A DNA stretch of 41,355 nucleotides from a virus: IMG/VR virus record IMGVR_UViG_3300025927_000014, positions 1 to 41,355 of that record. One strand, given 5' to 3'. This document shows, in pieces, positions 23,629-33,131 of the stretch. Positions within the stretch are counted from its first letter, which is position 1, and the number at the start of each line of letters is the position of its first letter. The notes beneath the pieces are model-generated. The model was not told the DNA's origin, did not search any database, and saw only the letters and a program-made list of their open reading frames with translations. Made by a program: the position numbers and the translations under genes.

Positions 23629-26600
23629 ATTCAGACGCCCATCGTCGGTAATGCCACGGTCCTGGTCCGCGTTGTCTCGAATCGCCTCGCCGACGACATT
23701 CGTGACGCCGTCAGGAACGGTGTCCGTGATGCCGGTGCGGACATCGACAAGGACGGCAAGGGTGCTGGCGAGCGCCTGAACTCCTCCATCGCGGAGGGTA
23801 TGCGTAGGGACGAAAAACTCCGCATCGCCGGTGAGCGACTGAATCTGGCCATCGCGGATGGTCTGCGCAAGGACGAGAAACTCCGCCAGTCGGGCGAACG
23901 ACTGAACGAGACCATCGCGAACGGCATGCGCCGCGATGAGGCCCTGAAACAGGCGGGCGAGCGGGCCGCGGAGCGGCTGCAGTTGGCCGTCGCCAACGGT
24001 CTGCGGCGGGACGAGGCGCTCCGCATCGCTGGTGAACGGCTCAACGAGTCGGTCGCCAATGGTATGCGACGTGACGAGGCCCTGAAGCAAGCTGCGGACC
24101 GGGCGGCGAACAAGGTTCAGACCGACCTTGCCAATGGCCTCCGCCGGGACGAGGCGCTCCGCATAGCGGGCGAGCGTGTCAATGAGTCGGTCGCCAACGG
24201 TATGCGCAGGGACCGGGCGCTGGATCTGGCGACGGACCGGGCGGCGGAGAAGATCAAAACCGATCTCGCCAACGGTCTACGTAGAGACGAGGCACTGAAA
24301 CTCGCGGGCGAGCGGCTGAATGAATCCGTTGCCAATGGCATGCGCCGTGACCGGGCCTTGGACCTTGCTGGCGAACGGGCCAGTCAACGGGTAGCCGAAT
24401 CGGTGCGCTCTGCCGCACAGCGTGACGAGTCCCTACGCATTGCCGGTGCACGGCTCAATGAGTCGATCGCGAACGGCATGCGGCGGGACAGGGCACTGGA
24501 GTTGGCCGGACAACGAGCGGCGGATCGGGCCGCCGAGGGCGTGCGAAGAGGTGCCCAACGGAACCGGGGTCGGTTACTGAGCCAGTTCCACGGTCTCGGC
24601 AAGGACCTGGGCGGCGCCTTCAACCTCGGCATCGGCGCGGCCCGGATGGGTAGCGCAGTCATCGCTGCACTGGTGACTGTGGGTCCGTCGCTCATCTCAG
24701 GCGCGGCGGCCATTCTTACGGCACTGGCCGGGGACATCGTCAACTTCATGGCGGCGATCGGGCCGGGACTGGCGGGCGCCGTTGGGGTCGGCCTGGCAGC
24801 CGTCTCCACTCTTGGATTGAACCTGGGCCTACTGAAACTCGCGTTTTCTGGTAACACCGCCCAGGCCAAGGCATTCAAAGCCCAGATGAACGACTTCAAG
24901 GAGACGCTCACCAGTACCTTCGCGCCCGGCGTGCTGACCGGATTCTCGGACTTGATTACCACCCTGAAAAACCGACTGCTCCCCGCGGTGAATGACCTGC
25001 TGGTGGAGACTGGCGTGGCCATGGGTGACATCGCTCGGCATATCGGCGAGACCGTCACCAGCGCCGACAACCTCCGTCGGATTCAGGGTATCCTGCGAAC
25101 CAACATAGGATTCCTGAGCAGCTTCAAGGCGGGCCTGAGTGGGCTGACCACCTCGTTCCTGATCCTGTTCAATGCCTCGAAGCCGTTCGTGGATTTCCTG
25201 GGCGACTCCATCAAGCGGTTCGGTGAATGGGCGCAGGCGTCTTTGGAGGTGTCCGAGGCCAACGGCAATCTGGCGAGCTGGATGGACCAGATGCTCCAGA
25301 ACTTCAAGGACCTGTGGGAGATCGTCAAGGATTTCGGTGCGGGGATCGGAGACATCTTCAAGGCCGCCGCTCCGGCCGGGAAGTCGTTGCTGGAGTCCAT
25401 TGCCGGTATTGCGGAACGGTTCCATGCCTGGACTTCCGACACCGGCAACATGGCCCGGATGACGGCCTTCTTTACCAAGGCCCGGACGCTGTCCAGCAAG
25501 GTGTTGGAGGTGCTCGGGGCGATCTTCACGGCAGGCGGGAGAGCCTTCGAGGGAATGGATCTCGGGCCGATCCTGCACGTCCTGGATGTCCTGAAGGACA
25601 CCGTAGCCCCGGCCATCGCCCGGATCTTCAAGCAGATCCAGACCGGTGCCGGGCCGAACCTGGTCAAGGTCTTCGACAACATCGGCGTCACTTTTACGAA
25701 GATCGCCGACTCGGGCGTGATCGAGAAGGTTGCCGCAGCGGTGAGTGGACTCATGGTCGTCCTGTCGGATTTCCTTGCCAGTGACTTCGGGGCCGGTATC
25801 GCGGCCCTCGGGCTGGCCTGGGTGCTGTTTGGCGGCATTGTGCGTGCCGTCGCTCCGGCTATCACCGCCATAGGGCGGGTACTCCTGGGGCTCTCGGGCA
25901 CGGCGGGCGTCGTTGCGGCGGCGGTGACCGCGGTCGTCGCGGTGTTCATCCTGGCCTGGAACGAGTCGGAGAAACTGCGCGCGGCGGCGGCCGACCTTTG
26001 GGCTGACTTGCAGTCCCGACTGGGGCCGATCCTCGAAGTCATCGGGGAGAGTCTGGGGCGCCTCTGGGAAGCAGTGCAGCGACTGGGCAAGGCGCTAGGT
26101 GATTTTCTCGCACCGATCATCTCTAATGTCTTGTCGCCCGTCCTGCAGGCGCTCGGCACCGTCATCGGCGGGGTCATCCTTACCGTTCTGGAAAACCTCA
26201 CTATCCTCGCGGATTTCCTGACCGGCGTGATCAGTGGCGACTGGCAGCCGTTCGTGGACGAGGTCACCAGGGTCGGCCTGTTGATTCGCGGCTGGTGGGA
26301 TGAGTTCACCGCCTGGTTCGGTCGGGAGTGGGACAAACTCTGGACCGAGACGCTGCCCGCCGCGTGGGATGAGTTCACCACCAACTTCGGCAGCGAGTGG
26401 GACACGTTCTGGACCAACCTGCCGACCGCGCTCAGTGACTTCGACACCGCCGTCACTGACTGGCTGGACACCTTGTTCACCGTCGATATTCCCGCGGCTT
26501 TCGGTGACTTCACTACCAACTTCGCTGCCGACTGGTCTAAGTTCTGGACCGAAGAGTTGCCGAAAGCACTGACCGACTTCGACGCATGGTCACTGGATAC

Positions 26601-28317
26601 AGCCGATCAATTCTGGAACACCACCTTCCCGAATATGCTGTCCGATGCTCTCGATGGGGTCTCCTTCGTGTTCGATCACTTCTGGGACACCATCGTTCCG
26701 GAGGCCTGGAATCGGTTCACCGCCTGGTTCGAGCCAGAGTGGGCGAAGTTCTGGGGCAGCGATAGTGACGCATGGTTGCAGCCACTCATCGATGGCCTCG
26801 GCGCTGACTGGGATGAGTTCTGGGACACTACCTTCCCGAAGGCATGGGACGATTTCAACACCTCGTTCGAGGCAGACTGGAATGAGTTCTGGGATGTCAC
26901 CCTGCCGAATGCGGTCGGGGAACTGGGCATCAATGTCCTGAACGCCTTGGATAGCTTCGGCAGTGATATCGGAACTTGGTGGGACGGCGAGGTGGCGACC
27001 TTCAGCACCGAGTGGAGCACCTTCTGGAACGACACGCTGCCCAACTTTGTCGGCCAGTTGGGCATCGACTGCCTCAATGCACTGACCAACTTCGGACCCA
27101 GTATCGGAACCTGGTGGGACACCTTTGTTACCGAACAGTCTGCAGACTGGGACCTGTTCTGGGGAACGACGCTGCCGGATCTCGTCAGTGGGCTGATCAC
27201 CGGCGCGCAGGCAAAGCTGGCCGAGTTCGACACGATGGTGAACGGCGCCTGGAACGACTTCACCGGCTGGCTCGATACCGCGTTCAGTGACTTCTGGGGC
27301 AGCACCCTGGTGGACTCCGTGGCCTCGCTGAGCATCAAGAGTGAGCAACCGCTGGATGACTTCCGAAACATGGTGGGGCGCAAGTGGGATGAGTTTACGT
27401 CGTGGCTCGGTGGCCTGTGGGACAGCTTCTGGGGAACGGAGCTGCCGGGTAAGGCGGAGACCGTCACACCGGCGGTGGCCACCAAGTGGGAGGCCTTCAA
27501 GGGAATGGTCTCCCGCAAGTGGGAGGAGTTCAAGAGCTGGCTGGCTGGACTCTGGAGCAGCTTCTGGGGAACGGAACTGCCAGGCAAGGCGGACTCCCTG
27601 GCCCCGGCGGTGGGTACCAAACTGGACGACTTCAAGGCCATGCTGGGACGAAAGTTCGAGGAGGCCAAGACCGCCGTTGTCGAAAAGGTCAATGGCCTGA
27701 TCAAGAGCGTGAGTGACCTCTTCACCGGCTGGTCTTTCCCGAACATCGATTCCATCCTGGGCACTGAGTTGGTGCAGCCCTTCAAGGATGCATGGGATGA
27801 AATCTCCAGGCTGATCGGTCAGATCAGTGGTGCAATCGCCACTCTCACGGGGGCCAAGTCCGTGATGGACCAAGCCAGGGCTGCGTTGAACAACGCGGTA
27901 GGTGGTACCGCAGTGCCCAAGCCGCCAACCAGCACTGCGCCTATCGGTCCCGTCAGCAGGCCGGTAAGCATCCTCGGCTGGGGTGATATCGGAGGTGGTC
28001 TACTGCGGGCCATGCAGCAACGAGTGCCCGGCCTGGCCACCGGTGGCATCGTTCCCGCCGTGCCCGGTGGAACCGTGTTCAGGCTGGGTGAGGGTGGACG
28101 GCCCGAGCGAGTGGAACCCCTTGCGGCGGATGGCCTTTCGGCTCGCGACCGGGCGATGATCAAGGCGATTGTCGGCACGACCGTGTCCATGATGAGCGGC
28201 GGTGGCGTCAATGTGGACGTCACGATCGGTGAGAAGGGCCTGGACAACTTCGTGACTCAGACCATTCGGCGCGAGAACTCCGACCTGGCAAGACGTGTTG
28301 GGAAGGTGAAACGATGA
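23626..28317 (+). CDS. Tape measure protein
   Basis: A 1563-residue protein, the second longest gene, right after the chaperones; it sets tail length. From about residue 60 to 310 it carries helical repeats of 21 and 25 residues with a GxRRDEALxxAGERLNESVAN core. Hydrophobic stretches at about 341-405 and 723-779 may be membrane-active segments used during DNA entry. Residues about 889-1322 are Trp/Phe/Asp-rich repeats of the form 'W..FW...LP' (for example WDEFWDTTFPKAWDDF). The C-terminus has a VPGLATGGIVPAVPGGTVF and RLGEGGRPERV segment typical of tape measures. At roughly 1.5 angstrom per residue the tail would be about 230 nm long, a rough rule only. The stop overlaps the next ATG by four bases. 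Confidence 0.9.
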   Translation: MIQTPIVGNATVLVRVVSNRLADDIRDAVRNGVRDAGADIDKDGKGAGERLNSSIAEGMRRDEKLRIAGERLNLAIADGLRKDEKLRQSGERLNETIANGMRRDEALKQAGERAAERLQLAVANGLRRDEALRIAGERLNESVANGMRRDEALKQAADRAANKVQTDLANGLRRDEALRIAGERVNESVANGMRRDRALDLATDRAAEKIKTDLANGLRRDEALKLAGERLNESVANGMRRDRALDLAGERASQRVAESVRSAAQRDESLRIAGARLNESIANGMRRDRALELAGQRAADRAAEGVRRGAQRNRGRLLSQFHGLGKDLGGAFNLGIGAARMGSAVIAALVTVGPSLISGAAAILTALAGDIVNFMAAIGPGLAGAVGVGLAAVSTLGLNLGLLKLAFSGNTAQAKAFKAQMNDFKETLTSTFAPGVLTGFSDLITTLKNRLLPAVNDLLVETGVAMGDIARHIGETVTSADNLRRIQGILRTNIGFLSSFKAGLSGLTTSFLILFNASKPFVDFLGDSIKRFGEWAQASLEVSEANGNLASWMDQMLQNFKDLWEIVKDFGAGIGDIFKAAAPAGKSLLESIAGIAERFHAWTSDTGNMARMTAFFTKARTLSSKVLEVLGAIFTAGGRAFEGMDLGPILHVLDVLKDTVAPAIARIFKQIQTGAGPNLVKVFDNIGVTFTKIADSGVIEKVAAAVSGLMVVLSDFLASDFGAGIAALGLAWVLFGGIVRAVAPAITAIGRVLLGLSGTAGVVAAAVTAVVAVFILAWNESEKLRAAAADLWADLQSRLGPILEVIGESLGRLWEAVQRLGKALGDFLAPIISNVLSPVLQALGTVIGGVILTVLENLTILADFLTGVISGDWQPFVDEVTRVGLLIRGWWDEFTAWFGREWDKLWTETLPAAWDEFTTNFGSEWDTFWTNLPTALSDFDTAVTDWLDTLFTVDIPAAFGDFTTNFAADWSKFWTEELPKALTDFDAWSLDTADQFWNTTFPNMLSDALDGVSFVFDHFWDTIVPEAWNRFTAWFEPEWAKFWGSDSDAWLQPLIDGLGADWDEFWDTTFPKAWDDFNTSFEADWNEFWDVTLPNAVGELGINVLNALDSFGSDIGTWWDGEVATFSTEWSTFWNDTLPNFVGQLGIDCLNALTNFGPSIGTWWDTFVTEQSADWDLFWGTTLPDLVSGLITGAQAKLAEFDTMVNGAWNDFTGWLDTAFSDFWGSTLVDSVASLSIKSEQPLDDFRNMVGRKWDEFTSWLGGLWDSFWGTELPGKAETVTPAVATKWEAFKGMVSRKWEEFKSWLAGLWSSFWGTELPGKADSLAPAVGTKLDDFKAMLGRKFEEAKTAVVEKVNGLIKSVSDLFTGWSFPNIDSILGTELVQPFKDAWDEISRLIGQISGAIATLTGAKSVMDQARAALNNAVGGTAVPKPPTSTAPIGPVSRPVSILGWGDIGGGLLRAMQQRVPGLATGGIVPAVPGGTVFRLGEGGRPERVEPLAADGLSARDRAMIKAIVGTTVSMMSGGGVNVDVTIGEKGLDNFVTQTIRRENSDLARRVGKVKR

Positions 28318-30527
28318 TCACCTGCGAGCCCCACGTCGACCAGGGCCTGATGCGGATCAATGGCACCACGCCGAACGGGAACGCCGTCATCACTCGCGAG
28401 GTCGCGGGCCAGAACCCCGTACTACTGCGCGGCGGTGCCCGTGTCATCTCCACCGGTGGCATCACCATGGACGACACGGAGGCACCCCTCGGGGTGCCCG
28501 CGACCTATCGCGTTGCGGTGACTGGCATCTCGAACGCGGACCGGATAACCCAACAGAACCTAATGCTGACGCCCACGTTCCTGCACGGCATTCAGGGATG
28601 GCTCTCCGGCACCGGCGCCGGGCGCGCAATGTCCATCGTCACGGACTCCACCGCCCATTCCGCAAGCGTCGGACTTGTAACCGGCAGCACCGTCACGACC
28701 GCACCCACGGCTCCGCCGACTCTGATCGGGCATGTCGATTCGACGGTGTTCCAGTCCGGCGCCTACACCCTCACCCCACCCACCGGTGGCGGCACCGCCA
28801 TCGCTACGAACGACTGGATGGTCTGGGTTCACCAGCAACTCGCCGCCGTAGCGGTACCGGCAACACCGGCTGGCTGGACCCTCCTGGACCAGACCGACGA
28901 CGGCACACTGCGGCAGGTCATCTGGACACGGAAACGAGTCGGCGGCGACACCGGTTACACCGTCTCCCCGGCATCGGGCGGTGCTGCAATCGGCACCCTC
29001 CTCTGGGTGCGCGGTGGTACGTCCGACATCGTCATCGCCACACCGGTGGCGCATCTCTCCAGTACTTCCAGCGACACCCTGGTCTCCGGTGTCACCGGTG
29101 CCCTGCGACCACACCTGTCGGTGTTCGTCATGTCGGCGGCCCTGGCAGTCGGCGCAGCCGCACCCGGAACCGGCGACGTGTCCGCTGACGCCACATGGCA
29201 GTACACCCGGAGCAGTGGCACCAACACCCGGTCGATGGTGGTCTCCACGGCCAGCAACATCGACGCCGGAACCACGTTGCCCGCGGCTGTGACCTACGCA
29301 GGCAATCTTGCCTCCGGCATGGCCGTCAACGTCGTGTTCCAGGCAGCGAGCACGATTTCTGATCGGGTCGTCGTGCGAGCAAAGGCTGCAGCGCTTCCCG
29401 CGGCGGCCGAGCCGTATCTGATGACCGGGCGGTTCCGATACACCACCACCCTGCTGAATATCTGGTCGGACATTGCGGCCATCGGCACCTGGCAGCAGGT
29501 CAAGACGGCGAAGCCGACCTGGCTCGACGCCCGCGGTAGTGCCTCGACCCTGACGCCCGGCTATCTGCGCCTGTTCCTGACAATCGTGAATCCGGCTACG
29601 GGTGCCGACTACATCCGGCCGGTGCAGGTCATGGACACGCTGGAGTCCAGGGTTAATCAGTGGGTTGACTTCTCGGCCCTGTTTCAGGTGACCAGTGATA
29701 TTCCGACCACCGCGGAGATTCGCCTCGTCCATGGCGTCCGTGTCGCGGAGTACGCCACCAACTGGCGGTTCGATGAGTTCGGCATCACCCCCGGCCTGCA
29801 ACGCAAGCATCCCACCCTGTACTGGTTCGACGGCGACACCCCGGTCCCGGCGAACCCGACGTCCTACCCATATCCCGGCTTCGAGTCGAGCAGTCTTGAC
29901 GTGTCGATCACCTGGTCCGGCACTGTCGGCAACTCCGTCTCCGTGTTCACCGGAGCCAGTGCGGTGCAGGCCACAACCACGTGCCAGCTCGATGAATCCG
30001 ACACGGCCAGGCTCCTGCCATGTGAACCGGTCCTGCTGTCCGACCCGGTGAATGTCACCCTGGCCATCTGGGTCGGCCTGATCCAGATCGACCCCCTGAC
30101 GCACCCGTCGAAGCAGACGGTGCACCAGATTATCAACCGTGCCGCGCCGGTCGTGATCTCGCAGGTGCGTGGTTGGGAGACCGGGGCGCTGACCGTGCTG
30201 ACCATGAATGCCGAACAGCGAACTCAGATCCTCAATGTCATTGGCTCCGGCCGGGTTCTCCTGCTTCGCAATCCCGACCCCAACTATCCGGAAAATAACT
30301 GGTTCCTCGCTCTGGGCAACGTCACCGAGGACCGGCCGGTGCCCAATCAGCGGGTCACTATCCGGGAGTGGACACTGCCGTTCGTCAGGGTTGAGCGGCC
30401 CACTGGGCTCATCGAGGCCACGTCCGGGGTGCCGTGGCAGGCCGTCAAGGACAGTGGGACATGGGGCTACATCCGCGAGGCTCGGCAGGACTGGCTGGAC
30501 GTGCTTGTTGGATCGACGGTGACCTGA
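28314..30527 (+). CDS. Distal tail (Dit-like) minor tail protein with inserted beta sandwich
   Basis: A 737-residue protein directly after the tape measure, the usual place of the distal tail protein. Its N-terminus (VLLRGGARVISTGGITMDDTE) and C-terminal part (TVLTMNAEQRTQILNV, VLLLRNPDPNYPENNWFLAL, VTIREWTLPFVRVERP) match Dit-type proteins. In the middle, residues about 140-345 form a PAGWT-type beta sandwich like those in the protein at 11683, followed by another jelly-roll-like stretch ending before FDEFGITPGL. These insertions are probably carbohydrate-binding decorations. The ATG is in an ATGA overlap. Confidence 0.7.
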   Translation: MITCEPHVDQGLMRINGTTPNGNAVITREVAGQNPVLLRGGARVISTGGITMDDTEAPLGVPATYRVAVTGISNADRITQQNLMLTPTFLHGIQGWLSGTGAGRAMSIVTDSTAHSASVGLVTGSTVTTAPTAPPTLIGHVDSTVFQSGAYTLTPPTGGGTAIATNDWMVWVHQQLAAVAVPATPAGWTLLDQTDDGTLRQVIWTRKRVGGDTGYTVSPASGGAAIGTLLWVRGGTSDIVIATPVAHLSSTSSDTLVSGVTGALRPHLSVFVMSAALAVGAAAPGTGDVSADATWQYTRSSGTNTRSMVVSTASNIDAGTTLPAAVTYAGNLASGMAVNVVFQAASTISDRVVVRAKAAALPAAAEPYLMTGRFRYTTTLLNIWSDIAAIGTWQQVKTAKPTWLDARGSASTLTPGYLRLFLTIVNPATGADYIRPVQVMDTLESRVNQWVDFSALFQVTSDIPTTAEIRLVHGVRVAEYATNWRFDEFGITPGLQRKHPTLYWFDGDTPVPANPTSYPYPGFESSSLDVSITWSGTVGNSVSVFTGASAVQATTTCQLDESDTARLLPCEPVLLSDPVNVTLAIWVGLIQIDPLTHPSKQTVHQIINRAAPVVISQVRGWETGALTVLTMNAEQRTQILNVIGSGRVLLLRNPDPNYPENNWFLALGNVTEDRPVPNQRVTIREWTLPFVRVERPTGLIEATSGVPWQAVKDSGTWGYIREARQDWLDVLVGSTVT

Positions 30528-30528
30528 G

Positions 30529-31638
30529 ATGCTTGCCGCCTCAGCACTTCTCCAGGAGGCCGCGCGGTATTCGCGGACGCTCTCCGCGAGGTGCGACGTC
30601 TACCACGGCAAGAAACCACTCTATATGGACGTCCCGATCATCGCAGGTTCGCTCACCGGCGACCGAAACAGTGGGACCAGGCTCAACGCCTCGGTCACCC
30701 TGGCCATGCAGCGTAACGAAGGCACTGACATCAACGTGCAAGGGTGCCGGTTCAAGGTATTCCGCGGGGTCGAGTCGATCGGCGTTGCGGAACGACTACA
30801 ACTCGGGGAGTTCCGGGTTGACGAGCTGACCCGTAACGAAAGCGGCAGTGTGCAGTTGACCGGCGGCGGCATGGAGTCGTACGTCATTGACGCCAGGTTC
30901 CTTCGGCCGCGGACGCCGCCTAAAGGAACCTCCACGATCGCATTCATCAACACTCTCATCCAAGAGGCGCTGCCCACGGTCCCGGTCCAGGTCCGGGCCA
31001 CTGCCGACGGACTCATCACCGCTACGGCCCCATGGGATTCGGAGCGGTGGGATGCCGTCACGGCAATGGCGGACAGTATCAATGCAGAGGTGTTCTGCAA
31101 CGCTCTCGGGGAGTTCGTTATCGCTGACGCACCGGACCTCATCAGCGAGGTGCCAGTGTTCCTCATCAATGAGGGCGACGGCGGCGTACTGGTCGCCCGT
31201 TCAACCAAGGACACCCGAGATCAGGTCTACAACGCCGTTTCGGTGTCGGGTTCATCGACGGACCCGAACGTACTGCCGGTCTGGGCTTGGGCGTACGACA
31301 ATAATCCCGCTTCACCGACCTACTATTTTGCGGATCCCTTGCTGGGCGGATTCGGTCAAGTGCCACGTTTCTATGAGAGCCAGTTTTTCAACACCGACGC
31401 CCAGTGCCAGGCCACGGCCGATAATCTCCTCGCCCAGTCACTTGCGGCGAACAATACGGTCACGTTCAACACGGTCCCGTTGAGTTTCTTGGAAGTCGGG
31501 GACACCGTTACCGTCCAACTCCTCGACGGCTCCATGGAGAACCACCTGATCCAGCGCCTGACGTGCACGCTCGACATCAACGGCACTCTCTCTGTCGAGA
31601 CCCTGTCCTCCAAGGTTATCGCCAGGGCGGTGCTCTGA
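30529..31638 (+). CDS. Minor tail protein, baseplate hub-like
   Basis: A 369-residue protein two bases after the Dit-like gene. It has an N-terminal helix, strands with DVPIIAGSLTGDRNSGTRL and VQLTGGGMESYVIDARFL, a TSTIAFINTLIQEALP helix, and VTAMADSINAEVFCNALG. This order is that of tail-associated hub proteins (gp27/DUF5047-like) in actinophages. It probably forms a trimeric tip that closes the tube and opens on adsorption. The ending 'LEVGDTVTVQLLDG' resembles a hub beta barrel. No lysozyme domain is fused to it. Confidence 0.7.
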   Translation: MLAASALLQEAARYSRTLSARCDVYHGKKPLYMDVPIIAGSLTGDRNSGTRLNASVTLAMQRNEGTDINVQGCRFKVFRGVESIGVAERLQLGEFRVDELTRNESGSVQLTGGGMESYVIDARFLRPRTPPKGTSTIAFINTLIQEALPTVPVQVRATADGLITATAPWDSERWDAVTAMADSINAEVFCNALGEFVIADAPDLISEVPVFLINEGDGGVLVARSTKDTRDQVYNAVSVSGSSTDPNVLPVWAWAYDNNPASPTYYFADPLLGGFGQVPRFYESQFFNTDAQCQATADNLLAQSLAANNTVTFNTVPLSFLEVGDTVTVQLLDGSMENHLIQRLTCTLDINGTLSVETLSSKVIARAVL

Positions 31639-32312
31639 TGGATCTCGCGCTGGCACTGGCCAGCGAGCCGCCACTGCGATGGATCATCGGCCGGGTCACT
31701 GCGCTCACCGGTGACACCTTCACCATGACCTACCGCGGCGGGTCAGTCGAAGGTGTCGGCACCCTGGATCACTACACCCCACGGGTTGGCGATGTGGTTC
31801 ACATCCTGGCATCGGACAACAACGGAATGGTTGCGATCGGATCCAACAACCAAACCTCCACTCCCGCGGCGCCGCCGGTACCCAAGGCAGCCAAGACGGC
31901 AACCGCGACGGCAACCAGCACCTACCTGGCCGCGACCGGTACATGGTCAACGGGGGTGGTCCGCGAAGCTCCTGATCAGGTCGGCTGCTGGTTCTATCCT
32001 TCATTCGTTGCCTCCGGCGCCTTTGACGTACTGCCGTTGGCGCGCTTCACGATTCAGATCGTCGCGCAGTCGGCGGCGCCCCTGGAGTTCATTCTGCATT
32101 CCCTGACCGGAGCCGCCGGGCAGCCGGTAGCTCTGAGCAGGTATCGGGTAGCCGCACCCCCGCTCAGTATGGGCACGAATGTTCAGCTTCCGCTGGAATG
32201 GGGCGCAATGCTGGTCGGCGGACAGGCGCTCGGGATAGGTATCGGCGGTGGCGACTTCACCGGCGACTTCACCGGCAGTACCGGTTTGCTCACCTTTACG
32301 CCGCTCTTGTAG
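31638..32312 (+). CDS. Minor tail protein with OB-like N-terminal domain
   Basis: A 224-residue protein. The ATG at 31638 overlaps the previous stop by one base (TGATG); the longer frame upstream to 31563 is out of register with the hub gene and not credible. Residues 15-65 (IIGRVTALTGDTFTMTYRGG, YTPRVGDVVHILASDNNG) resemble the small OB barrels that follow hub proteins. A Pro/Ala/Lys linker leads to a C-terminal beta sandwich ending in a Gly-rich GGDFTGDFTGSTGLLTF. The likely role is at the tail tip. Confidence 0.65.
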   Translation: MDLALALASEPPLRWIIGRVTALTGDTFTMTYRGGSVEGVGTLDHYTPRVGDVVHILASDNNGMVAIGSNNQTSTPAAPPVPKAAKTATATATSTYLAATGTWSTGVVREAPDQVGCWFYPSFVASGAFDVLPLARFTIQIVAQSAAPLEFILHSLTGAAGQPVALSRYRVAAPPLSMGTNVQLPLEWGAMLVGGQALGIGIGGGDFTGDFTGSTGLLTFTPLL

Positions 32313-32344
32313 TCCATGCTTGTTCGAGAACAGAGGAGATCGCA

Positions 32345-33130
32345 ATGAAGTTGCTCGACGTGGCCACCGTCAACCCACAGGACCGGGTGGCCGGACAGCA
32401 CTGGCGAATGGGCTACAGGGGAGTGTCGCGCGAATGCGCCGTCTCAGTGGAGTTGCAGGTGCCATGCCCACCGGACCCGGCGACCGCGGCTTGGAACGCG
32501 ACCGTCACGCCGCTGATCGGGACCGTCGACTCCACCAAGGCGCAGTACGACGTAACGCCGGTGCCCATCCGGTACTACCTGCGGCAGTCGGTCACCTGCG
32601 AGCAGGATGACGACAAGGACTGGTTCAAGGACGCCGTGCAGGCCAAGACCGACTACGTGGTGAGCCGGGCGCTGGTCATGGAGACCCCCACCGGGTCGGA
32701 TACCTGGGTCGGCGCGGCTGGGGTGCAGTCCGTGACGCTGGCCGCGAGCCCGACAGCGGCAAACTGGCAGACGTCCGTTGCGGCGGCGCGGGAGTTGTGG
32801 GTCAAGTCGGTCGTCTCCCGCAACGATCACCCCATCCTGCACGTGCCGCCGTCACTGGCCGGTCAGTTGATGCTTGCCGGACTGTTGCAGATCAACGGAC
32901 CGGAGCAGGTCGACTCGATCTGGGGAGACAAGGTGGTTATCTCCGATGGCTACGACGACCCCGCAACGCCGCACGTGTTTCTCACCGGCGAGATCATCGT
33001 CCGACTGTCCGAGCTGGACGACGAGGGCGGGCCGCGGTACGACCGGCGCCTCAACGACTACATCCTGGAGGCCCACCGGTGGGCGGCGATCGACCTTGCG
33101 CCGTGCGCCATCGTGCGGGTCGGTGCCTGA
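32345..33130 (+). CDS. Capsid-like (HK97-fold-like) protein in the tail region
   Basis: A 261-residue protein with GAGGAG at 32333-32338 before ATG 32345; the upstream extension to 32198 overlaps the previous gene and is rejected. It has a long helix with ANWQTSVAAARELWVKSVV, then HVPPSLAGQLMLAGLLQ, SIWGDKVVISDGYDD, VFLTGEIIVRLSELDDEGG and AAIDLAPCAIVRVGA. The 'helix, HVPP, WGDKVV, G(Y/P)V, DLAPC' layout resembles the capsid and encapsulin-like fold. Such proteins are found among tail genes in some actinophages with unclear role. Alternatives: a second minor capsid protein or a tail-tip protein sharing the fold. Confidence 0.55.
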   Translation: MKLLDVATVNPQDRVAGQHWRMGYRGVSRECAVSVELQVPCPPDPATAAWNATVTPLIGTVDSTKAQYDVTPVPIRYYLRQSVTCEQDDDKDWFKDAVQAKTDYVVSRALVMETPTGSDTWVGAAGVQSVTLAASPTAANWQTSVAAARELWVKSVVSRNDHPILHVPPSLAGQLMLAGLLQINGPEQVDSIWGDKVVISDGYDDPATPHVFLTGEIIVRLSELDDEGGPRYDRRLNDYILEAHRWAAIDLAPCAIVRVGA

Positions 33131-33131
33131 C

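Noticed and set aside
26590-27873. Long minus-strand frames opposite the tape measure
   Set aside because: They are shadows of the biased codon use of the tape measure; no start site, motif or operon context.
31563-31637. Longer start for the OB-like tail protein
   Set aside because: It would overlap the hub gene by 76 bases; the TGATG junction at 31636-31640 is the usual arrangement here.
32198-32344. Longer start for the capsid-like protein
   Set aside because: The added residues are Arg-rich, overlap the previous gene and lack a ribosome site; ATG 32345 has GAGGAG upstream.
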